The notes: generated by a model from the letters alone, not told the origin. DNA of 64,000 nucleotides from Flexivirga meconopsidis (GCF_026162425.1 NZ_JAOBQJ010000001.1:620001-684000), one strand, 5' to 3'; counted from the stretch's first letter, positions 53,667 to 63,615 are shown. Numbers and translations are program-made.

Positions 53667-53692
53667 CTGCGCAGATTACCGACACCGGCACA

Positions 53693-54610
53693 ATGAGGCG
53701 AGTGCGGACAGTGCTGGTGGTCGGTGGGGCAAATCTCGACATCGTGGCGCGCACGAGTGCGCCACTCACGACCGGCACGAGCAACCCCGGACACACCCAT
53801 GTCAGCGCCGGTGGGGTGGGCCGCAACATCGCGGCCAACCTCGGCAGACTCGGCGTGCCGACGCGGTTGGTCGCCGCGATCGGCGACAACGAGTTCGGAG
53901 TCCGGGTGCGCGCCGAAACAGCCTCTGCCGGTGTCGATCTGACGTATGCCGTGCCCGGCTTCGGCACCAGCAGCTACACCGCCCTGCTGGACGACCGCGG
54001 CGAGTTGGTCGCCGCGGTAGCGGACATGGCGGGCACCGAGTCACTCCGCCCCGCGGACGTGCCCGAGGCGATCGTGGCGGAGTCCGGTTTCGTCCTGCTC
54101 GACGGCAATCTGCCGACCGGCGTGGTCACCAGCGTGCTGGCGGCCGCGCACCGGCACGCGGTGCCGGCCGTGCTCGACCCCGTGTCGGCGCCCAAGGCGA
54201 GGCGGCTGCGGCCGGTGCTCGGCAGCGCGCGGATCCACACCATCACCCCGACTGCGGACGAACTCCAGGCGCTCACCGGGGAAGCCGACCCGCAGTCCGC
54301 GGCCGACATCTTGCACAGGACGGGTGTGGAGCGCGTCTGGTTGCGCGAAGGACGTTCTGGTTCAACGATGTTCACCATGCGTGGTGTGACGCACTTGCCC
54401 GCAGTGCCAGCAGACGTGGTCGACGTGACCGGCGCGGGCGACGCCATGACCGCGGGCTACGTGCACGCGTTACTGAGCGGCCGCGCCGAGCCGGAGGCGA
54501 TCCGGCGCGGGGCCGTCACGGCATACCTGACCATCACCAGCGACCACACCGTGCGGCCCGACCTGAGCGCCGAACTTGTCGATCGAACCCTGCGAGAGGA
54601 ATGCCCATGA
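53693..54610 (+). CDS. psuK: Pseudouridine kinase (PfkB family)
   Basis: This 305-residue PfkB-type kinase has GGANLDIVAR at the start, SAGGVGRNIAANLGRLG, and the C-terminal catalytic DVTGAGDAMTAGY. It would phosphorylate pseudouridine at the 5' position. It is coupled by an ATGA overlap to the glycosidase gene, which fixes the substrate assignment. A GTG nine bases after the ATG is an alternative start. Confidence 0.88.
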   Translation: MRRVRTVLVVGGANLDIVARTSAPLTTGTSNPGHTHVSAGGVGRNIAANLGRLGVPTRLVAAIGDNEFGVRVRAETASAGVDLTYAVPGFGTSSYTALLDDRGELVAAVADMAGTESLRPADVPEAIVAESGFVLLDGNLPTGVVTSVLAAAHRHAVPAVLDPVSAPKARRLRPVLGSARIHTITPTADELQALTGEADPQSAADILHRTGVERVWLREGRSGSTMFTMRGVTHLPAVPADVVDVTGAGDAMTAGYVHALLSGRAEPEAIRRGAVTAYLTITSDHTVRPDLSAELVDRTLREECP

Positions 54611-55539
54611 GCATGCACCCGCGACTCCGGCCCACCGACGAGGTGCGCGACGCACTCGCTGAAGGCCGCCCGGTGCTGGCACTGGAGAGCACGATCATCA
54701 GCCACGGCATGCCCTACCCGGACAACGTGCGGACGGCTCGCGAGGTGGAAACGATCGTCCGGGAGGGCGGCGTCACCCCTGCCACGATCGCCGTGCTCGA
54801 TGGCGTCCCACGGATCGGTCTGGAAGACGATGATCTCGAATTGCTCGGCAAGGCAGGGCAATCGGTGACCAAGGCAAGCGTGCGAGATCTTGCGCCGGTC
54901 ATTGCCTCCGGGGGTCACGGCGCGACAACGGTGGCTGCCACCATGCGACTCGCCGCACTCGCCGGCATCGGTGTGTTCGCGACCGGCGGCCTCGGCGGCG
55001 TCCACCGCGGGGCCGCGACGAGCATGGACGTGTCGGCCGACCTGACCGAGCTGTCCCGCACTCCAGTCGCGGTCATCTCCGCGGGCGTGAAGTCGATCCT
55101 CGACATCGGTCTCACCCTCGAGGCGATGGAGACGCTCTCGATCCCGGTCGTCGGCTATCAGACCGACGAATTCCCCTCGTTCTACTCACGATCCAGCGGG
55201 TATGCCGTGCCAACTCGCGTCGACACGGTCGCGAATCTGGCACGCCTCGTGCGCGCGCAGCGGGACCTTGGCATCACCGCCGGGGTGAGCATCGCCAACC
55301 CGATCCCGGCCGGCGACGAGATCCCGGAGCACCGGATCGCCGGCATCATCGACACTGCGCTCGCCGACATGGACGTGCGAGGCATCACCGGCAAGGACAC
55401 GACCCCGTTCCTGCTGGGCCGGGTAGTCGAGCTGACCGGCGGCGCGTCGTTGACCGCGAACATCGCACTGGTGAAGAACAATGCGCAGCTCGGCGCGGAC
55501 CTGGCGCTCGCCCTCGCAGCGGTCGAGACTCAGGAGTGA
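54607..55539 (+). CDS. psuG: Pseudouridine-5'-phosphate glycosidase
   Basis: This 310-residue enzyme shows family signatures ALESTIISHGMPYPDN, DGVPRIGL, GATTVAATM, FATGGLGGVHRGA and VGYQTDEFPSFY, plus the catalytic-type Lys region GVKSILDIG. It splits pseudouridine 5'-phosphate to uracil and ribose 5-phosphate. The last 10 bases overlap the converging CGNR gene. Confidence 0.94.
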   Translation: MSMHPRLRPTDEVRDALAEGRPVLALESTIISHGMPYPDNVRTAREVETIVREGGVTPATIAVLDGVPRIGLEDDDLELLGKAGQSVTKASVRDLAPVIASGGHGATTVAATMRLAALAGIGVFATGGLGGVHRGAATSMDVSADLTELSRTPVAVISAGVKSILDIGLTLEAMETLSIPVVGYQTDEFPSFYSRSSGYAVPTRVDTVANLARLVRAQRDLGITAGVSIANPIPAGDEIPEHRIAGIIDTALADMDVRGITGKDTTPFLLGRVVELTGGASLTANIALVKNNAQLGADLALALAAVETQE

Positions 55540-56141
55540 GCCCGGCGGCTGAAGGCCGCCTGCTTCGCACGGTTTCCGCAGACCGCCATCTGACACCAGC
55601 GGCGTCGGCGAGAGGTGTTGAGGAAGAGCCACCCGCAGTCGATGCCCGGGCACGCGACCACCGGCGCGCGCCCGCTGTCGGCCAGCAGCTCCCCGCTCGC
55701 CACCAGCAACGCATCAAGCGGGTCGGCGACCCCGGGCGTGCCGAACTCCCAGGTCGCCGAGTCTCCGTCGATGACCAGCCGCTGACGAGCACGCGCGGCA
55801 GCGATCCCACTGGCAACTCGCCCGCGGGCGGTCTTGCTGGCGCTGCCGGTCCAGATCGCGTAGAGGTCGGCGCGAATCGCCCGTGCCCGGTCGACCTCGC
55901 GGGCGGCGGCAGCCGGTCGGTGGAGGCCGGCCGCTCGGGCGTCATTGACGACGTCCTCGGGCAACGCGCCGGACGTCTGGGCGACGAGGGCGAGTGCGTC
56001 ATACGAGCGGAGATATTCACCACGCGGATCCGGCGCGCTGCGCCAGCCGGCTCGGGTGTTGCACAACTCCAGCGCGGGATGCCCGGCCAGCTGCTTGGGC
56101 AGCACCACACCGTCCACCTCGACCCACCAGGACGCCGACAT
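55530..56141 (-). CDS. CGNR zinc-finger (ABATE-domain) regulator
   Basis: This 203-residue protein has an N-terminal ABATE domain with ALELCNT and a C-terminal CGNR finger: CPGIDCGWLFLNTSRRRRWC followed by CGNR. Such proteins are thought to be stress- or antibiotic-linked transcription factors. The ATG at 56141 is chosen over upstream starts for fit to the family N-terminus. Confidence 0.85.
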   Translation of the reverse strand: MSASWWVEVDGVVLPKQLAGHPALELCNTRAGWRSAPDPRGEYLRSYDALALVAQTSGALPEDVVNDARAAGLHRPAAAAREVDRARAIRADLYAIWTGSASKTARGRVASGIAAARARQRLVIDGDSATWEFGTPGVADPLDALLVASGELLADSGRAPVVACPGIDCGWLFLNTSRRRRWCQMAVCGNRAKQAAFSRRAHS

Positions 56142-56222
56142 GCCGTCAGCGTAACCAGGAACGGCGCCGAAGCGGTTAGCCGGCGGAGGTGGGCGAGGCA
56201 GCGCGCGGTCCGCCGAGGCACA

Positions 56223-56462
56223 ATGGACTGCGTGTTGACCGCCGCCGCCGCATTGCCCGCCAAGCTGGACCAGACCAACGGGCACCCGATTGGCATGGGC
56301 GTGGGCTTCTTCGGCATCTGCGCCTTCATGATCATTCTCTTCCTGATCATCGTCTGGGTCGGCAAGCAGCGCGACAAGCGCCGCGGGCCGCGCGAGGCGC
56401 CGCAGCTGCCGCTTTTGGTCAAGGACGACGAGCGGCGTGAGCGCCGTAAGTCCGGTCACTGA
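56223..56462 (+). CDS. Small single-pass membrane protein
   Basis: This 79-residue protein has one hydrophobic helix (GMGVGFFGICAFMIILFLII, about residues 25-46) and a highly charged C-terminal tail (DKRRGPREAP ... DDERRERRK). An in-frame GTG at 56232 is an alternative start. It overlaps the next gene by 26 bases. The function is unknown. Confidence 0.65.
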   Translation: MDCVLTAAAALPAKLDQTNGHPIGMGVGFFGICAFMIILFLIIVWVGKQRDKRRGPREAPQLPLLVKDDERRERRKSGH

Positions 56463-57552
56463 CGCGATCGCGGCGGTCGAGGCCGCACGTCATACCCCGG
56501 TCGTGCCGGGAGCACCCTTGCTGCCCGGCGTCGTCGGTCTCATGTGGGCCGACGGCCGGGTCATCGCCGAGCATGTCGCCGGCTCCGCCGTGCTGTATGA
56601 CGGGAGCGGCGCACGGCTGCCGCACTCCCGGCGCACCCCGGCCCGCGTTGACACCGTCTTCGACGTCGCATCGCTGACCAAGCTGTTCACCGCGACGCTC
56701 GCGCTGCAGCAGGTGGAGGCGGGCAGGCTGGACCTCGCCGCGCCGGTCGCGCACTACCTGCCGCGGTTCGCCGCACACGGCAAGTGCGACATCCGGGTCG
56801 TCCAGTTGCTCACGCACACCAGCGGACTGGAGTGGTGGCTGCCGCTCTGGCGCGACTGGCCGACCCGCGAGGCGCGCGTCGACGCGGCGCTCACCAACCC
56901 GCGTGCCACGCCGACGGGGGAGTTCGTCTACAGCGACCTCAACCTGATCGCGCTCGGTGTGCTGCTCGAAAAGGTCAGCGGCACGCCATTGGACCTGCTG
57001 CTCCGCGACCGGGTCACCGAGCCGCTGGGGATGCGCGACACCGGTTATGCGCCGCAGCTCGGGCAGCTCGACCCGGGCCGTTTTGCGGCCACCGAGATCG
57101 AGGACGACGCCGGTCGTGGCCTGGTCCGCGGTGAGGTGCACGACGAGAATGCCTGGTCGCTGGGCGGCGTCGCCGGCCACGCCGGTGTCTTCTCCACTGC
57201 CGCCGATCTGTTGACCTTCGCCCGAGTTTTCCTCGACGGCGGCTCGGTTGACGGCGTGCGAATCCTGAGCAACGACAGCGTCGCCCGCATGACCACCGAC
57301 CTCAACCCGCAGCTGCCGGGCGACGCGCACGGACTCGGCTTCGAGATCGACCAGCCCCGCTACATGGGTGAGCTCAGCGGGCCGCGGACGATCGGGCACA
57401 CCGGCTTCACCGGCGTCAGCCTGGTCGCCGACCTCGACCGGCGGGCGGTCGCGATCCTGCTGGCCAACGCCGTGCATCCGCACCGCGGCACCGCACCGAC
57501 CAACGCGGTGCGAGCGGCATGGGCGACCGGCCTCAGCCGCGCACTCGCCTGA
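56437..57552 (+). CDS. Serine hydrolase, beta-lactamase fold
   Basis: This 371-residue protein has SxxK as SLTK in DVASLTKLF, YSDLN in place of YxN, and HTGFTG near the C-terminus. It belongs to the class C esterase/transpeptidase-like family. The GTG start lies within the upstream small gene. No signal peptide is seen. It converges with an alpha/beta hydrolase, overlapping by 20 bases. Confidence 0.8.
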   Translation: MSAVSPVTDAIAAVEAARHTPVVPGAPLLPGVVGLMWADGRVIAEHVAGSAVLYDGSGARLPHSRRTPARVDTVFDVASLTKLFTATLALQQVEAGRLDLAAPVAHYLPRFAAHGKCDIRVVQLLTHTSGLEWWLPLWRDWPTREARVDAALTNPRATPTGEFVYSDLNLIALGVLLEKVSGTPLDLLLRDRVTEPLGMRDTGYAPQLGQLDPGRFAATEIEDDAGRGLVRGEVHDENAWSLGGVAGHAGVFSTAADLLTFARVFLDGGSVDGVRILSNDSVARMTTDLNPQLPGDAHGLGFEIDQPRYMGELSGPRTIGHTGFTGVSLVADLDRRAVAILLANAVHPHRGTAPTNAVRAAWATGLSRALA

Positions 57553-58399
57553 GCACCGCTTGCGCGACCTCGTCGGAGTTTGCCTCCGGCAGCCAGTGGC
57601 CGGCGCCGGGGATCTCGACGAATTCGTAGTCGCCCGAGACGAATTCGGCGGTCTTCTCGGCTGCGGCGCGGCCGAGTGCAAAGTCACGGCTGCCCCAGAT
57701 GTAGGTGGTCGGCACCTGCACCTTCCGGCTCGGTCGCGTCGTCGCGTCCGACGACTTGCCGCCGCGGCCGCGCATCGCCTTCAACATCGCGCCGCTCGCC
57801 GGCATCGAGCGATACCAGCCGAGCGGGCCGGTCAGTGACTGCGGAGTGCGGAAGCGCTCGGCATATTTGCTCGCGTCCTCCGCCGGCATGCCGGTCTTGG
57901 TGTAGAGCCCCGGAATCTGCCGCAGCACAGCGCGTTCGGGGATGAACGGCAGTTGGAAGAAGACCATGTAACCGCTCTTGCGCCACTGGTCGCTGTGCGC
58001 GAACGCCCAGGCCATCGCCGCCGGATGCGGCGTCGAGAGGACGGTCACGGTGCTGACCCGATCGGCGTGCCGGCCGGCGAGCTGCCAGGCAACCGCGCCG
58101 CCCCAGTCGTGGCCGGCGATGTGCGCCTTGTCGACTCCGGCCGCGTCGAGCAAGGCGATGACGTCCTTGCCCAACTCGTTCAGGCCGTATGACGTGCGGC
58201 CCTTCGGTGTCGCGCCGGGCGAGTAGCCGCGCTGGTCGGGGGCGAGCACCCGATAGCCGGCCTCGACCAGCTTGGGGGTCAGCTTGTCCCAGGCCTGCCG
58301 GTCCTCGGGGAAGCCGTGCAGCAGCACGACGACCTCGCCGTCGGCGGGTCCGGAGTCGGTGACGTCGAAGGTCAGCCCGTCGCGGGTGTAGGTCTGCAT
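57533..58399 (-). CDS. Epoxide-hydrolase-like alpha/beta hydrolase
   Basis: This 288-residue protein has HGFPEDRQAW (oxyanion HGFP), the nucleophile elbow GHDWGG with Asp, and the His in GAGHWLP. Asp nucleophiles at this point are typical of epoxide hydrolases and haloalkane dehalogenases. The lid has a Tyr (GWYRSM) that favours epoxide hydrolase. It is divergent from the GntR gene. Confidence 0.85.
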   Translation of the reverse strand: MQTYTRDGLTFDVTDSGPADGEVVVLLHGFPEDRQAWDKLTPKLVEAGYRVLAPDQRGYSPGATPKGRTSYGLNELGKDVIALLDAAGVDKAHIAGHDWGGAVAWQLAGRHADRVSTVTVLSTPHPAAMAWAFAHSDQWRKSGYMVFFQLPFIPERAVLRQIPGLYTKTGMPAEDASKYAERFRTPQSLTGPLGWYRSMPASGAMLKAMRGRGGKSSDATTRPSRKVQVPTTYIWGSRDFALGRAAAEKTAEFVSGDYEFVEIPGAGHWLPEANSDEVAQAVLRRVRG

Positions 58400-58462
58400 G
58401 ACTACGAATGTAGACGTCCGGGTGGTCGACGTCACGCGATCGCGGCCTGCGGCATACAGGCT

Positions 58463-58485
58463 GTTGCATCTATGCTGGATGCAAC
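58463..58485 (+). promoter_or_regulatory. Perfect inverted repeat abutting the GntR start
   Basis: GTTGCATC and GATGCAAC are separated by seven bases, and the repeat ends on the base before the ATG. TATGCT inside it (58471-58476) could be the -10, which would put transcription start at or next to the ATG. No ribosome site is visible, so the mRNA is probably leaderless and autoregulated. Confidence 0.7.
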
Positions 58486-59109
58486 ATGAGCGCAAGTGAT
58501 CGGGCGTACGAACACGTCAAGGACGGCATCCTGACCGGCCGGCTCGCACCCAGCACCTTCCTCACCGAGGGCCAGGTCGCAGCCGAGGTCGGCATTTCGC
58601 GCACCCCGGTGCGGGAGGCGCTGCTGCGGCTGCAGACCGAGGGGATGGTCGAGCTCTATCCGAAGAAGGGGGCGCTCGTCGTGCCCCCGACGCCGCAGGA
58701 GAGCCGCGAGGTTTTCGAGGCGCGTGCGCTGATCGAGGAATGGGCCGCGGCCCAGGCCTGGTCGCGGCGCGTGGAGGCAGTGCCGCGGCTGCGGGACCGG
58801 CTCGCCGAGATGTCGACCGCGATGACGGCCGGCGACGCCGACGCGTTCAGCGCCGCCGACCGCGCCTTCCACGAGGTGATCGTCGAGGCGGCCGGCAATT
58901 CGGTGATCGCGCGGCAGTACCGCCATCTGCGCGACCGGCAGATTGTGATCGTGGCCGGCAACCTGCGCGGCGACGCCGAGCGCATGGCCTCGTCATACGC
59001 ACAACATCGCAAGCTGCTTGACCTGCTCGACAGCGGCACCAAAACGGCGTTCGTGCGTGCCTGTCGCGACCACGTCAGCTACGTCGGCACCATGGCGGTT
59101 TCGAGATGA
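58486..59109 (+). CDS. GntR/FCD transcription factor
   Basis: This 207-residue regulator has a winged helix (TEGQVAAEVGISRTPVREAL) and an FCD domain (AADRAFHEVIVEAAGN, AQHRKLLDLLD). Its stop overlaps the MFS start, so the two are co-transcribed and it probably senses the transported compound. The operator is the repeat at 58463-58485. Confidence 0.88.
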   Translation: MSASDRAYEHVKDGILTGRLAPSTFLTEGQVAAEVGISRTPVREALLRLQTEGMVELYPKKGALVVPPTPQESREVFEARALIEEWAAAQAWSRRVEAVPRLRDRLAEMSTAMTAGDADAFSAADRAFHEVIVEAAGNSVIARQYRHLRDRQIVIVAGNLRGDAERMASSYAQHRKLLDLLDSGTKTAFVRACRDHVSYVGTMAVSR

Positions 59110-60491
59110 CACCACCCACCAAGGAAGGCAGCCACTCGCTGCCGTCGGTCGTCGAAACCCCTTCTGCCGACTGGCCGCTCGGCGGCAAGCGCGCCTGGGC
59201 GGTGTGGATCTCCGCCCTGTCGGTCTACATCCTCGCGATCTTCCACCGCACCTCGCTCGGCGTCGCCGGCGTCATCGCCGCCGACCGCTTCCACATCAGC
59301 TCCGCGCAACTGGCGACCTTCGTCATGGTGCAACTGCTGGTGTATGCCGCCATGCAGGTCCCGGTCGGGGCACTCCTCGACAAGTACGGCTCCAAGGTGC
59401 TGCTGGTCGCGGGCGTCGCGACGATGTCGATCGCGCAGTTCGGCTTCGCCTTCGCCGACAGCTTCGCGCTCGGTGTGCTCGCCCGGGTGTTCGTCGGCAT
59501 GGGCGACGCGATGGTGTTCGTGTCGCTGTTGCGGCTGGTGGCGCTGTGGTTCCCGCCGGCGCGGACCCCGCTGATGACCCAACTCTGCGGCGTCTTCGGG
59601 CAGCTCGGCGCGATCCTCGCCGCGGGCCCGCTCGCCGTCGCGCTGCACGACCTCGGCTGGACGCAGTCCTACCTGATCGCGTCTTTGACCGGCGTCGTGC
59701 TCGGCGTGATTCTCGTGCTGGTCGTGCGCGATTCGCCATACCGCAGCAAGAGCCGGACCGACGTGAAACTGCGCGCCGTCGGCCGCGCAGTGAGCTCGGC
59801 GTGGAAGGAACCCGGCACCCGGCTCGGGCTGTGGAGCCACTTCACCTCGCAGTTCAGCGCGACGGTGTTCTCGCTCATGTGGGGCTTCCCGTTCCTGACC
59901 AAGGGCGAGGGGCTGTCCACTGGCACCGCGAGCCTGCTGCTGGAAATCATGGTGGTCGCGACGATCGCGGCGAGCCCGGTCTTCGGGGTGTTCACCGCGC
60001 GCTACCCCTACTCGCGGTCAACGCTGGTGTTGATCACCGTCGGTGCGATCGTGACGGTCTGGACCGTGGTGCTGCTCTGGCCAGGCCGTGCACCGCTGTG
60101 GCTGCTGGTCGTGCTGGTGATCGTCACGGCGGTCGGCGGTCCGGGCTCGATGATCGGTTTCGACCTGGCGCGCACCTTCAACCCCGAGCACCGGCTGGGG
60201 TCGGCGTCCGGCATCGTCAACGTGGGCGGTTTCACCGCCACGCTGGTCTCGGTGCTGTTGATCGGTGTCGTGCTGGACCATCAGGCGCCCGGTGGTCCGG
60301 ACGAGTACGACCTGTCGGCGTTCCGGGTGGCGATGTGTGTGCAGTATTTCGTCTGGGCGCTCGGCATCGTGCAGATCGTCCGGCTGCGCCGCAAGACCCG
60401 CCGTCTCGTGCACGCCGACGACGACTACGCCCACCTGCGGACGGGCCTGCCGATCGGCCGCCCCGGCCAGTCCCGCCGAAAGGCTCACTAA
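59106..60491 (+). CDS. MFS transporter
   Basis: This 461-residue protein has 12 hydrophobic segments and the MFS loop motif GALLDKYGSKVLL between helices 2 and 3. A HRTSLGVAG motif in helix 1 is common in actinobacterial organic-acid or nitrate-type MFS carriers. Translation is coupled to the regulator by ATGA. The last codons lie within the composite repeat at 60475. The substrate is unknown. Confidence 0.82.
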   Translation: MTPPTKEGSHSLPSVVETPSADWPLGGKRAWAVWISALSVYILAIFHRTSLGVAGVIAADRFHISSAQLATFVMVQLLVYAAMQVPVGALLDKYGSKVLLVAGVATMSIAQFGFAFADSFALGVLARVFVGMGDAMVFVSLLRLVALWFPPARTPLMTQLCGVFGQLGAILAAGPLAVALHDLGWTQSYLIASLTGVVLGVILVLVVRDSPYRSKSRTDVKLRAVGRAVSSAWKEPGTRLGLWSHFTSQFSATVFSLMWGFPFLTKGEGLSTGTASLLLEIMVVATIAASPVFGVFTARYPYSRSTLVLITVGAIVTVWTVVLLWPGRAPLWLLVVLVIVTAVGGPGSMIGFDLARTFNPEHRLGSASGIVNVGGFTATLVSVLLIGVVLDHQAPGGPDEYDLSAFRVAMCVQYFVWALGIVQIVRLRRKTRRLVHADDDYAHLRTGLPIGRPGQSRRKAH

Positions 60492-60570
60492 TCGCCGAGA
60501 GGCTCACTTGTCAGGCCCCGAATTGGGCCTGACAAGTGAGCCTCTGGACGGTAAGTGAGCCGCTCGGCGA
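60475..60570. repeat. Composite inverted repeat, copy 2 (GGCTCACTT family)
   Basis: The inner part is a perfect 21-bp stem (60498-60518 and 60525-60545) with a CGAATT loop and core AGGCTCACTTGTC. The outer arms (about 60475-60492 and 60551-60569) repeat the CGCCGA-AGGCTCACT core. It lies between converging genes, encodes the end of the MFS gene (KAH stop), and probably terminates both transcripts. Layout matches copy 1 at 18710. Confidence 0.88.
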
Positions 60571-60581
60571 GGGGGCGGGTG

Positions 60582-61106
60582 TCAGTGCTGCTGCGGCATC
60601 GCCCAGCGAGCGGTGTCCACGCCCTGGTCCTTCGCGCGCTGGAGCGCCTCGCCGACGATCCGCTCGGCCTCGGCGCGGCCCTCCCAGCGGGCGCCGGGCT
60701 CCACACCCTTGCCCGGCTCGAGCGCCTTGTAGTTCTCGAAGAAGTGCGCGATCTCGTCCAGCAGGAACTTGTTGACGTCGCCGACATCCTGCAGCGCGTC
60801 CGTGCGCGGGTCTCCCGCCACCACCGAGAGGATCTTGTCGTCGCCGCCGGCCTCGTCGACCATCCGGAACACCGCGATCGGGCGCGCCTCCACGACCGTG
60901 CCCGGCACGACCGACTCGGTGATGAGCAGCATCGCGTCCAGCGGGTCGCCGTCCTCGCCCAGGGTGTGCTCGATGTAGCCGTAGTCGGTCGGGTATTGCA
61001 TCGACGTGAAGAGGCGGCGATCCAGCCGCAGCCGCCCGGTTTCGTGGTCGATCTCGTATTTGTTGCGGCTGCCCTGCGGCACCTCGACGGTGACGTCGAA
61101 CTCCAT
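60582..61106 (-). CDS. ppa: Inorganic pyrophosphatase
   Basis: This 174-residue family I enzyme has the signature [16 protein letters not shown]-like [12 protein letters not shown] at the start, and [20 protein letters not shown] with the metal-binding Asp. It hydrolyses pyrophosphate. Its neighbours (dacB-type, DUF2342 zincin) match the Rv3628-Rv3626c order. Confidence 0.95.
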   Translation of the reverse strand: MEFDVTVEVPQGSRNKYEIDHETGRLRLDRRLFTSMQYPTDYGYIEHTLGEDGDPLDAMLLITESVVPGTVVEARPIAVFRMVDEAGGDDKILSVVAGDPRTDALQDVGDVNKFLLDEIAHFFENYKALEPGKGVEPGARWEGRAEAERIVGEALQRAKDQGVDTARWAMPQQH

Positions 61107-61214
61107 TACGGCTGTCCCTTCGCGGAAAGTCAGTGTGTTTGACTGCAGGCTAGTGTGGCGCACGCCGCGGATGACCGCCGTGCGCGGGGTCCGTGACGTC
61201 GGTGAAGGGCAGCG

Positions 61215-62636
61215 ATGGGCAAGGGTATGGCGATCGGCCTCACTGCCGGAGCGCTCGTGCTCGCCCTCGGCTACGAGACGCTTGACGTCTTCGACGTCGT
61301 GCCCGGACCGCTCACCCGCGACACCGCCACCCGGCAAGCGGTGCCGGCGCCCGGCAAGTCCTCCGTCGGGCCGTCCGTCGCCCCGCCGGCTGCACCGGCA
61401 TCACCCGCGGCGTTGCCGAAACTCGCCGGCGCGCAGCCCGACCCGGCCAAGGTGAAGGCGAAAGTCGCTGCGGCGCTGAAGGATCCGGACCTTTCGAAGA
61501 AGGTCGGCATCGACGTTCGCGACGGTATGACGGGGGCCGTCCTCGTCGCGCAGAACCAAAACGACGCCATGACCCCGGCATCGACCACCAAGCTGCTCTC
61601 GGCCTGGGCGATCGCCGACACGATGGACCTCGACAAGCCGCTCACCACCCGGGTGGTGTCCGCGGGCGCCTCGGACGTCATCACACTCGTCGCCGGCGGT
61701 GACACCGCGCTCAACCCGGGCAAGGGCGATCCCGACGCGGTCAACGGGCACGCCGGACTCGCCGATCTCGCAGCGCAGGTCGCCGGCAAGCTGAAGAAGG
61801 ACGGGCGGACATCGGTGATCGTGAATGTCGACACGTCCTACGCGCCGGGTCCGCTGACCGCGAAGCACTGGGACCCGGACGTCGTCGCCGCGGGTTACAC
61901 AGCGCGCATCGCGCAGCTCGGGCTCTCCACCGAGCGGGCAACCGACTCCGCGACTCCGACCCCCGCCGACCCGGTCGGCAGCACCCAGCAGGCGTTCGTC
62001 AAAGCCCTTGCGGCACAAGGGATCACGGCCAAGAAGGGGTCGGGCAGCGCTGCTCCGAAGGGCGCCCAGGAGCTCGGCAAGGTCGAGTCGGCGCCGCTGG
62101 TCGACGTGCTCGGTGACGCGCTGCAGGCGAGCGACAACGCGATGATCGAGTCACTTGCGCGACAGGCGGCATTCACCAAGGGCGTCGGTGGGTCGACCGA
62201 CGAGGTCACCAAGTTCGTCGAAAACACCCTCAAGCAAGGCGGTTTCAACATCGCCGGGGTGAAACTTGCTGACACTTCAGGGCTTTCGGACGGCACCACG
62301 ATCCCGCCGCGAGTGCTCGCCGACGTGCTGCTGTCCGGCACCACCGGCAAGAACAAGGCGTATGCCGAGGTGATCAGCCGGCTCGGCGTCGGCGGTCTCA
62401 GCGGCACCCTGCACAACCGCTTCGAGGCCAAGACCAACTCCGCGGCAGCGGGGCTGGTCCGCGCCAAGACTGGTTCGCTGCTCGGCGTCTCGTCGCTCGC
62501 CGGCACTGTGGTGACCAAGGACGGTCGCGTGCTGGTCTTCGCGGTCATCAGCAACGGCCCGCAGGCTGCGCCATACAGCACGCGGGACGCGGTCGACGAC
62601 ATCGTCGCCGACCTGGCGAGCTGCGGCTGCAACTGA
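61215..62636 (+). CDS. dacB: D-Ala-D-Ala carboxypeptidase (PBP4/S13 type)
   Basis: This 473-residue protein has an N-terminal membrane anchor or signal (residues 6-24), a Pro/Ala-rich linker, the SxxK box [11 protein letters not shown] as in QASDNAMIE, and KTG in RAKTGSLLG. This is the S13 class of peptidoglycan DD-peptidase. It matches Rv3627c in position. Acts outside the membrane. Confidence 0.9.
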   Translation: MGKGMAIGLTAGALVLALGYETLDVFDVVPGPLTRDTATRQAVPAPGKSSVGPSVAPPAAPASPAALPKLAGAQPDPAKVKAKVAAALKDPDLSKKVGIDVRDGMTGAVLVAQNQNDAMTPASTTKLLSAWAIADTMDLDKPLTTRVVSAGASDVITLVAGGDTALNPGKGDPDAVNGHAGLADLAAQVAGKLKKDGRTSVIVNVDTSYAPGPLTAKHWDPDVVAAGYTARIAQLGLSTERATDSATPTPADPVGSTQQAFVKALAAQGITAKKGSGSAAPKGAQELGKVESAPLVDVLGDALQASDNAMIESLARQAAFTKGVGGSTDEVTKFVENTLKQGGFNIAGVKLADTSGLSDGTTIPPRVLADVLLSGTTGKNKAYAEVISRLGVGGLSGTLHNRFEAKTNSAAAGLVRAKTGSLLGVSSLAGTVVTKDGRVLVFAVISNGPQAAPYSTRDAVDDIVADLASCGCN

Positions 62637-62697
62637 CCCGAGAGGTCACTTGTGGGCGCTGCTCACGTCATACCCGCCCCGGAAGTGACCGCTCGGG
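62637..62697. repeat. Inverted repeat with GGTCACTT core
   Basis: CCCGAGAGGTCACTT (62637-62651) pairs with AAGTGACCGCTCGGG (62683-62697) with one mismatch, directly after the dacB stop. The core differs from the copies at 18.7 and 60.5 kb by one missing C (GGTCACTT against GGCTCACTT), so it is a related subfamily. Possible terminator. Confidence 0.8.
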
Positions 62698-62790
62698 TCG
62701 ATCTCGTGCCGAGAGTCGGCGCAGCCGGCGGCAAGCGCCGCCTGTGGACAACGTCCGCGGCGCGTCGGCAATCGCTGGCACCCTCGATCG

Positions 62791-63615
62791 ATGGAACAAA
62801 GGGTCGGTCGGGCCAGCGGTCCGGTGAGTCGCGCTACGGCGAATTCGCTTGGTATCGACGACAATCAGCTACGGCGCCAGCACCTGCGCCTGCTGCGCGG
62901 ACACTGGAAGGTGGACACCACGCGGCTGCGGCCGGAGGAGTTCTGGCAGGCCGGCCTCAATTGCGGGCCGGATGACGCGTTCCTCAGTCATCACACTGCT
63001 GCGGTGCTGCACGGCGGGGTGGTGCCCGCGGCGGGCGAGGTTGAGATCGGCACGCTCAGCGGTCGTCGGATCCGGGTCCAAGGCCTGTTCGTGCACCGCT
63101 ACACAAGTCCTCCGGAGATCGTCACCGTGCGGGGTATGCCGGTCACGACGAAGGTGCAGACGTTCCTCGACCTGGCAGCTCGCCTGAGTCTCGTCGACCT
63201 CGTCGTGCTCGGCGACTCGCTCGCCGGTCGGGACGCCGACTTCCCCGAGCAACTGCGCGCCGGTGCGACTCGTGCGACCGGCCGCGGCGTGGTCAGGGCG
63301 CGCCGCGCGGCGAAACTGGTGCGTGCCCGGGTCGAGTCGCCGCAGGAGACGCGGCTGCGGCTGCTCGTCGTGCTCGCCGGCCTGCCGGAGCCGACCATCC
63401 AGTTGGAGTTGCTCGATGCCGAGGGGTTCGTGGTCTACCGGCTCGACCTGGCCTATGGAGCGTTCCGGCTGGCGATCGAGTACGACGGGCGGGCCCATGT
63501 CGAGCGGCAAGGGCAGTGGGAGAAGGACCTCCTGCGCCGCGAGTCCGTTGAAGGTGCCGGCTGCACTTCCCGGGCTGAATCGCGACCGATTGGTCACTTC
63601 CAGGCAGGATCGTGA
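62791..63615 (+). CDS. DUF559/AbiEi-like protein, C-terminally disrupted
   Basis: This 274-residue protein has an AbiEi-like N-terminal half (HHTAAVLHG, RGMPVTTKVQTFLDLAA) and a DUF559/VSR-like nuclease segment (YRLDLAYGAFRLAIEYDGRAH, WEKDLLRRE). In relatives the last part continues as a W-GW-hhhhT type strand and helix. Here after LLRRES it loses similarity and stops inside a repeat. The nuclease fold is therefore probably incomplete. Confidence 0.65.
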   Translation: MEQRVGRASGPVSRATANSLGIDDNQLRRQHLRLLRGHWKVDTTRLRPEEFWQAGLNCGPDDAFLSHHTAAVLHGGVVPAAGEVEIGTLSGRRIRVQGLFVHRYTSPPEIVTVRGMPVTTKVQTFLDLAARLSLVDLVVLGDSLAGRDADFPEQLRAGATRATGRGVVRARRAAKLVRARVESPQETRLRLLVVLAGLPEPTIQLELLDAEGFVVYRLDLAYGAFRLAIEYDGRAHVERQGQWEKDLLRRESVEGAGCTSRAESRPIGHFQAGS

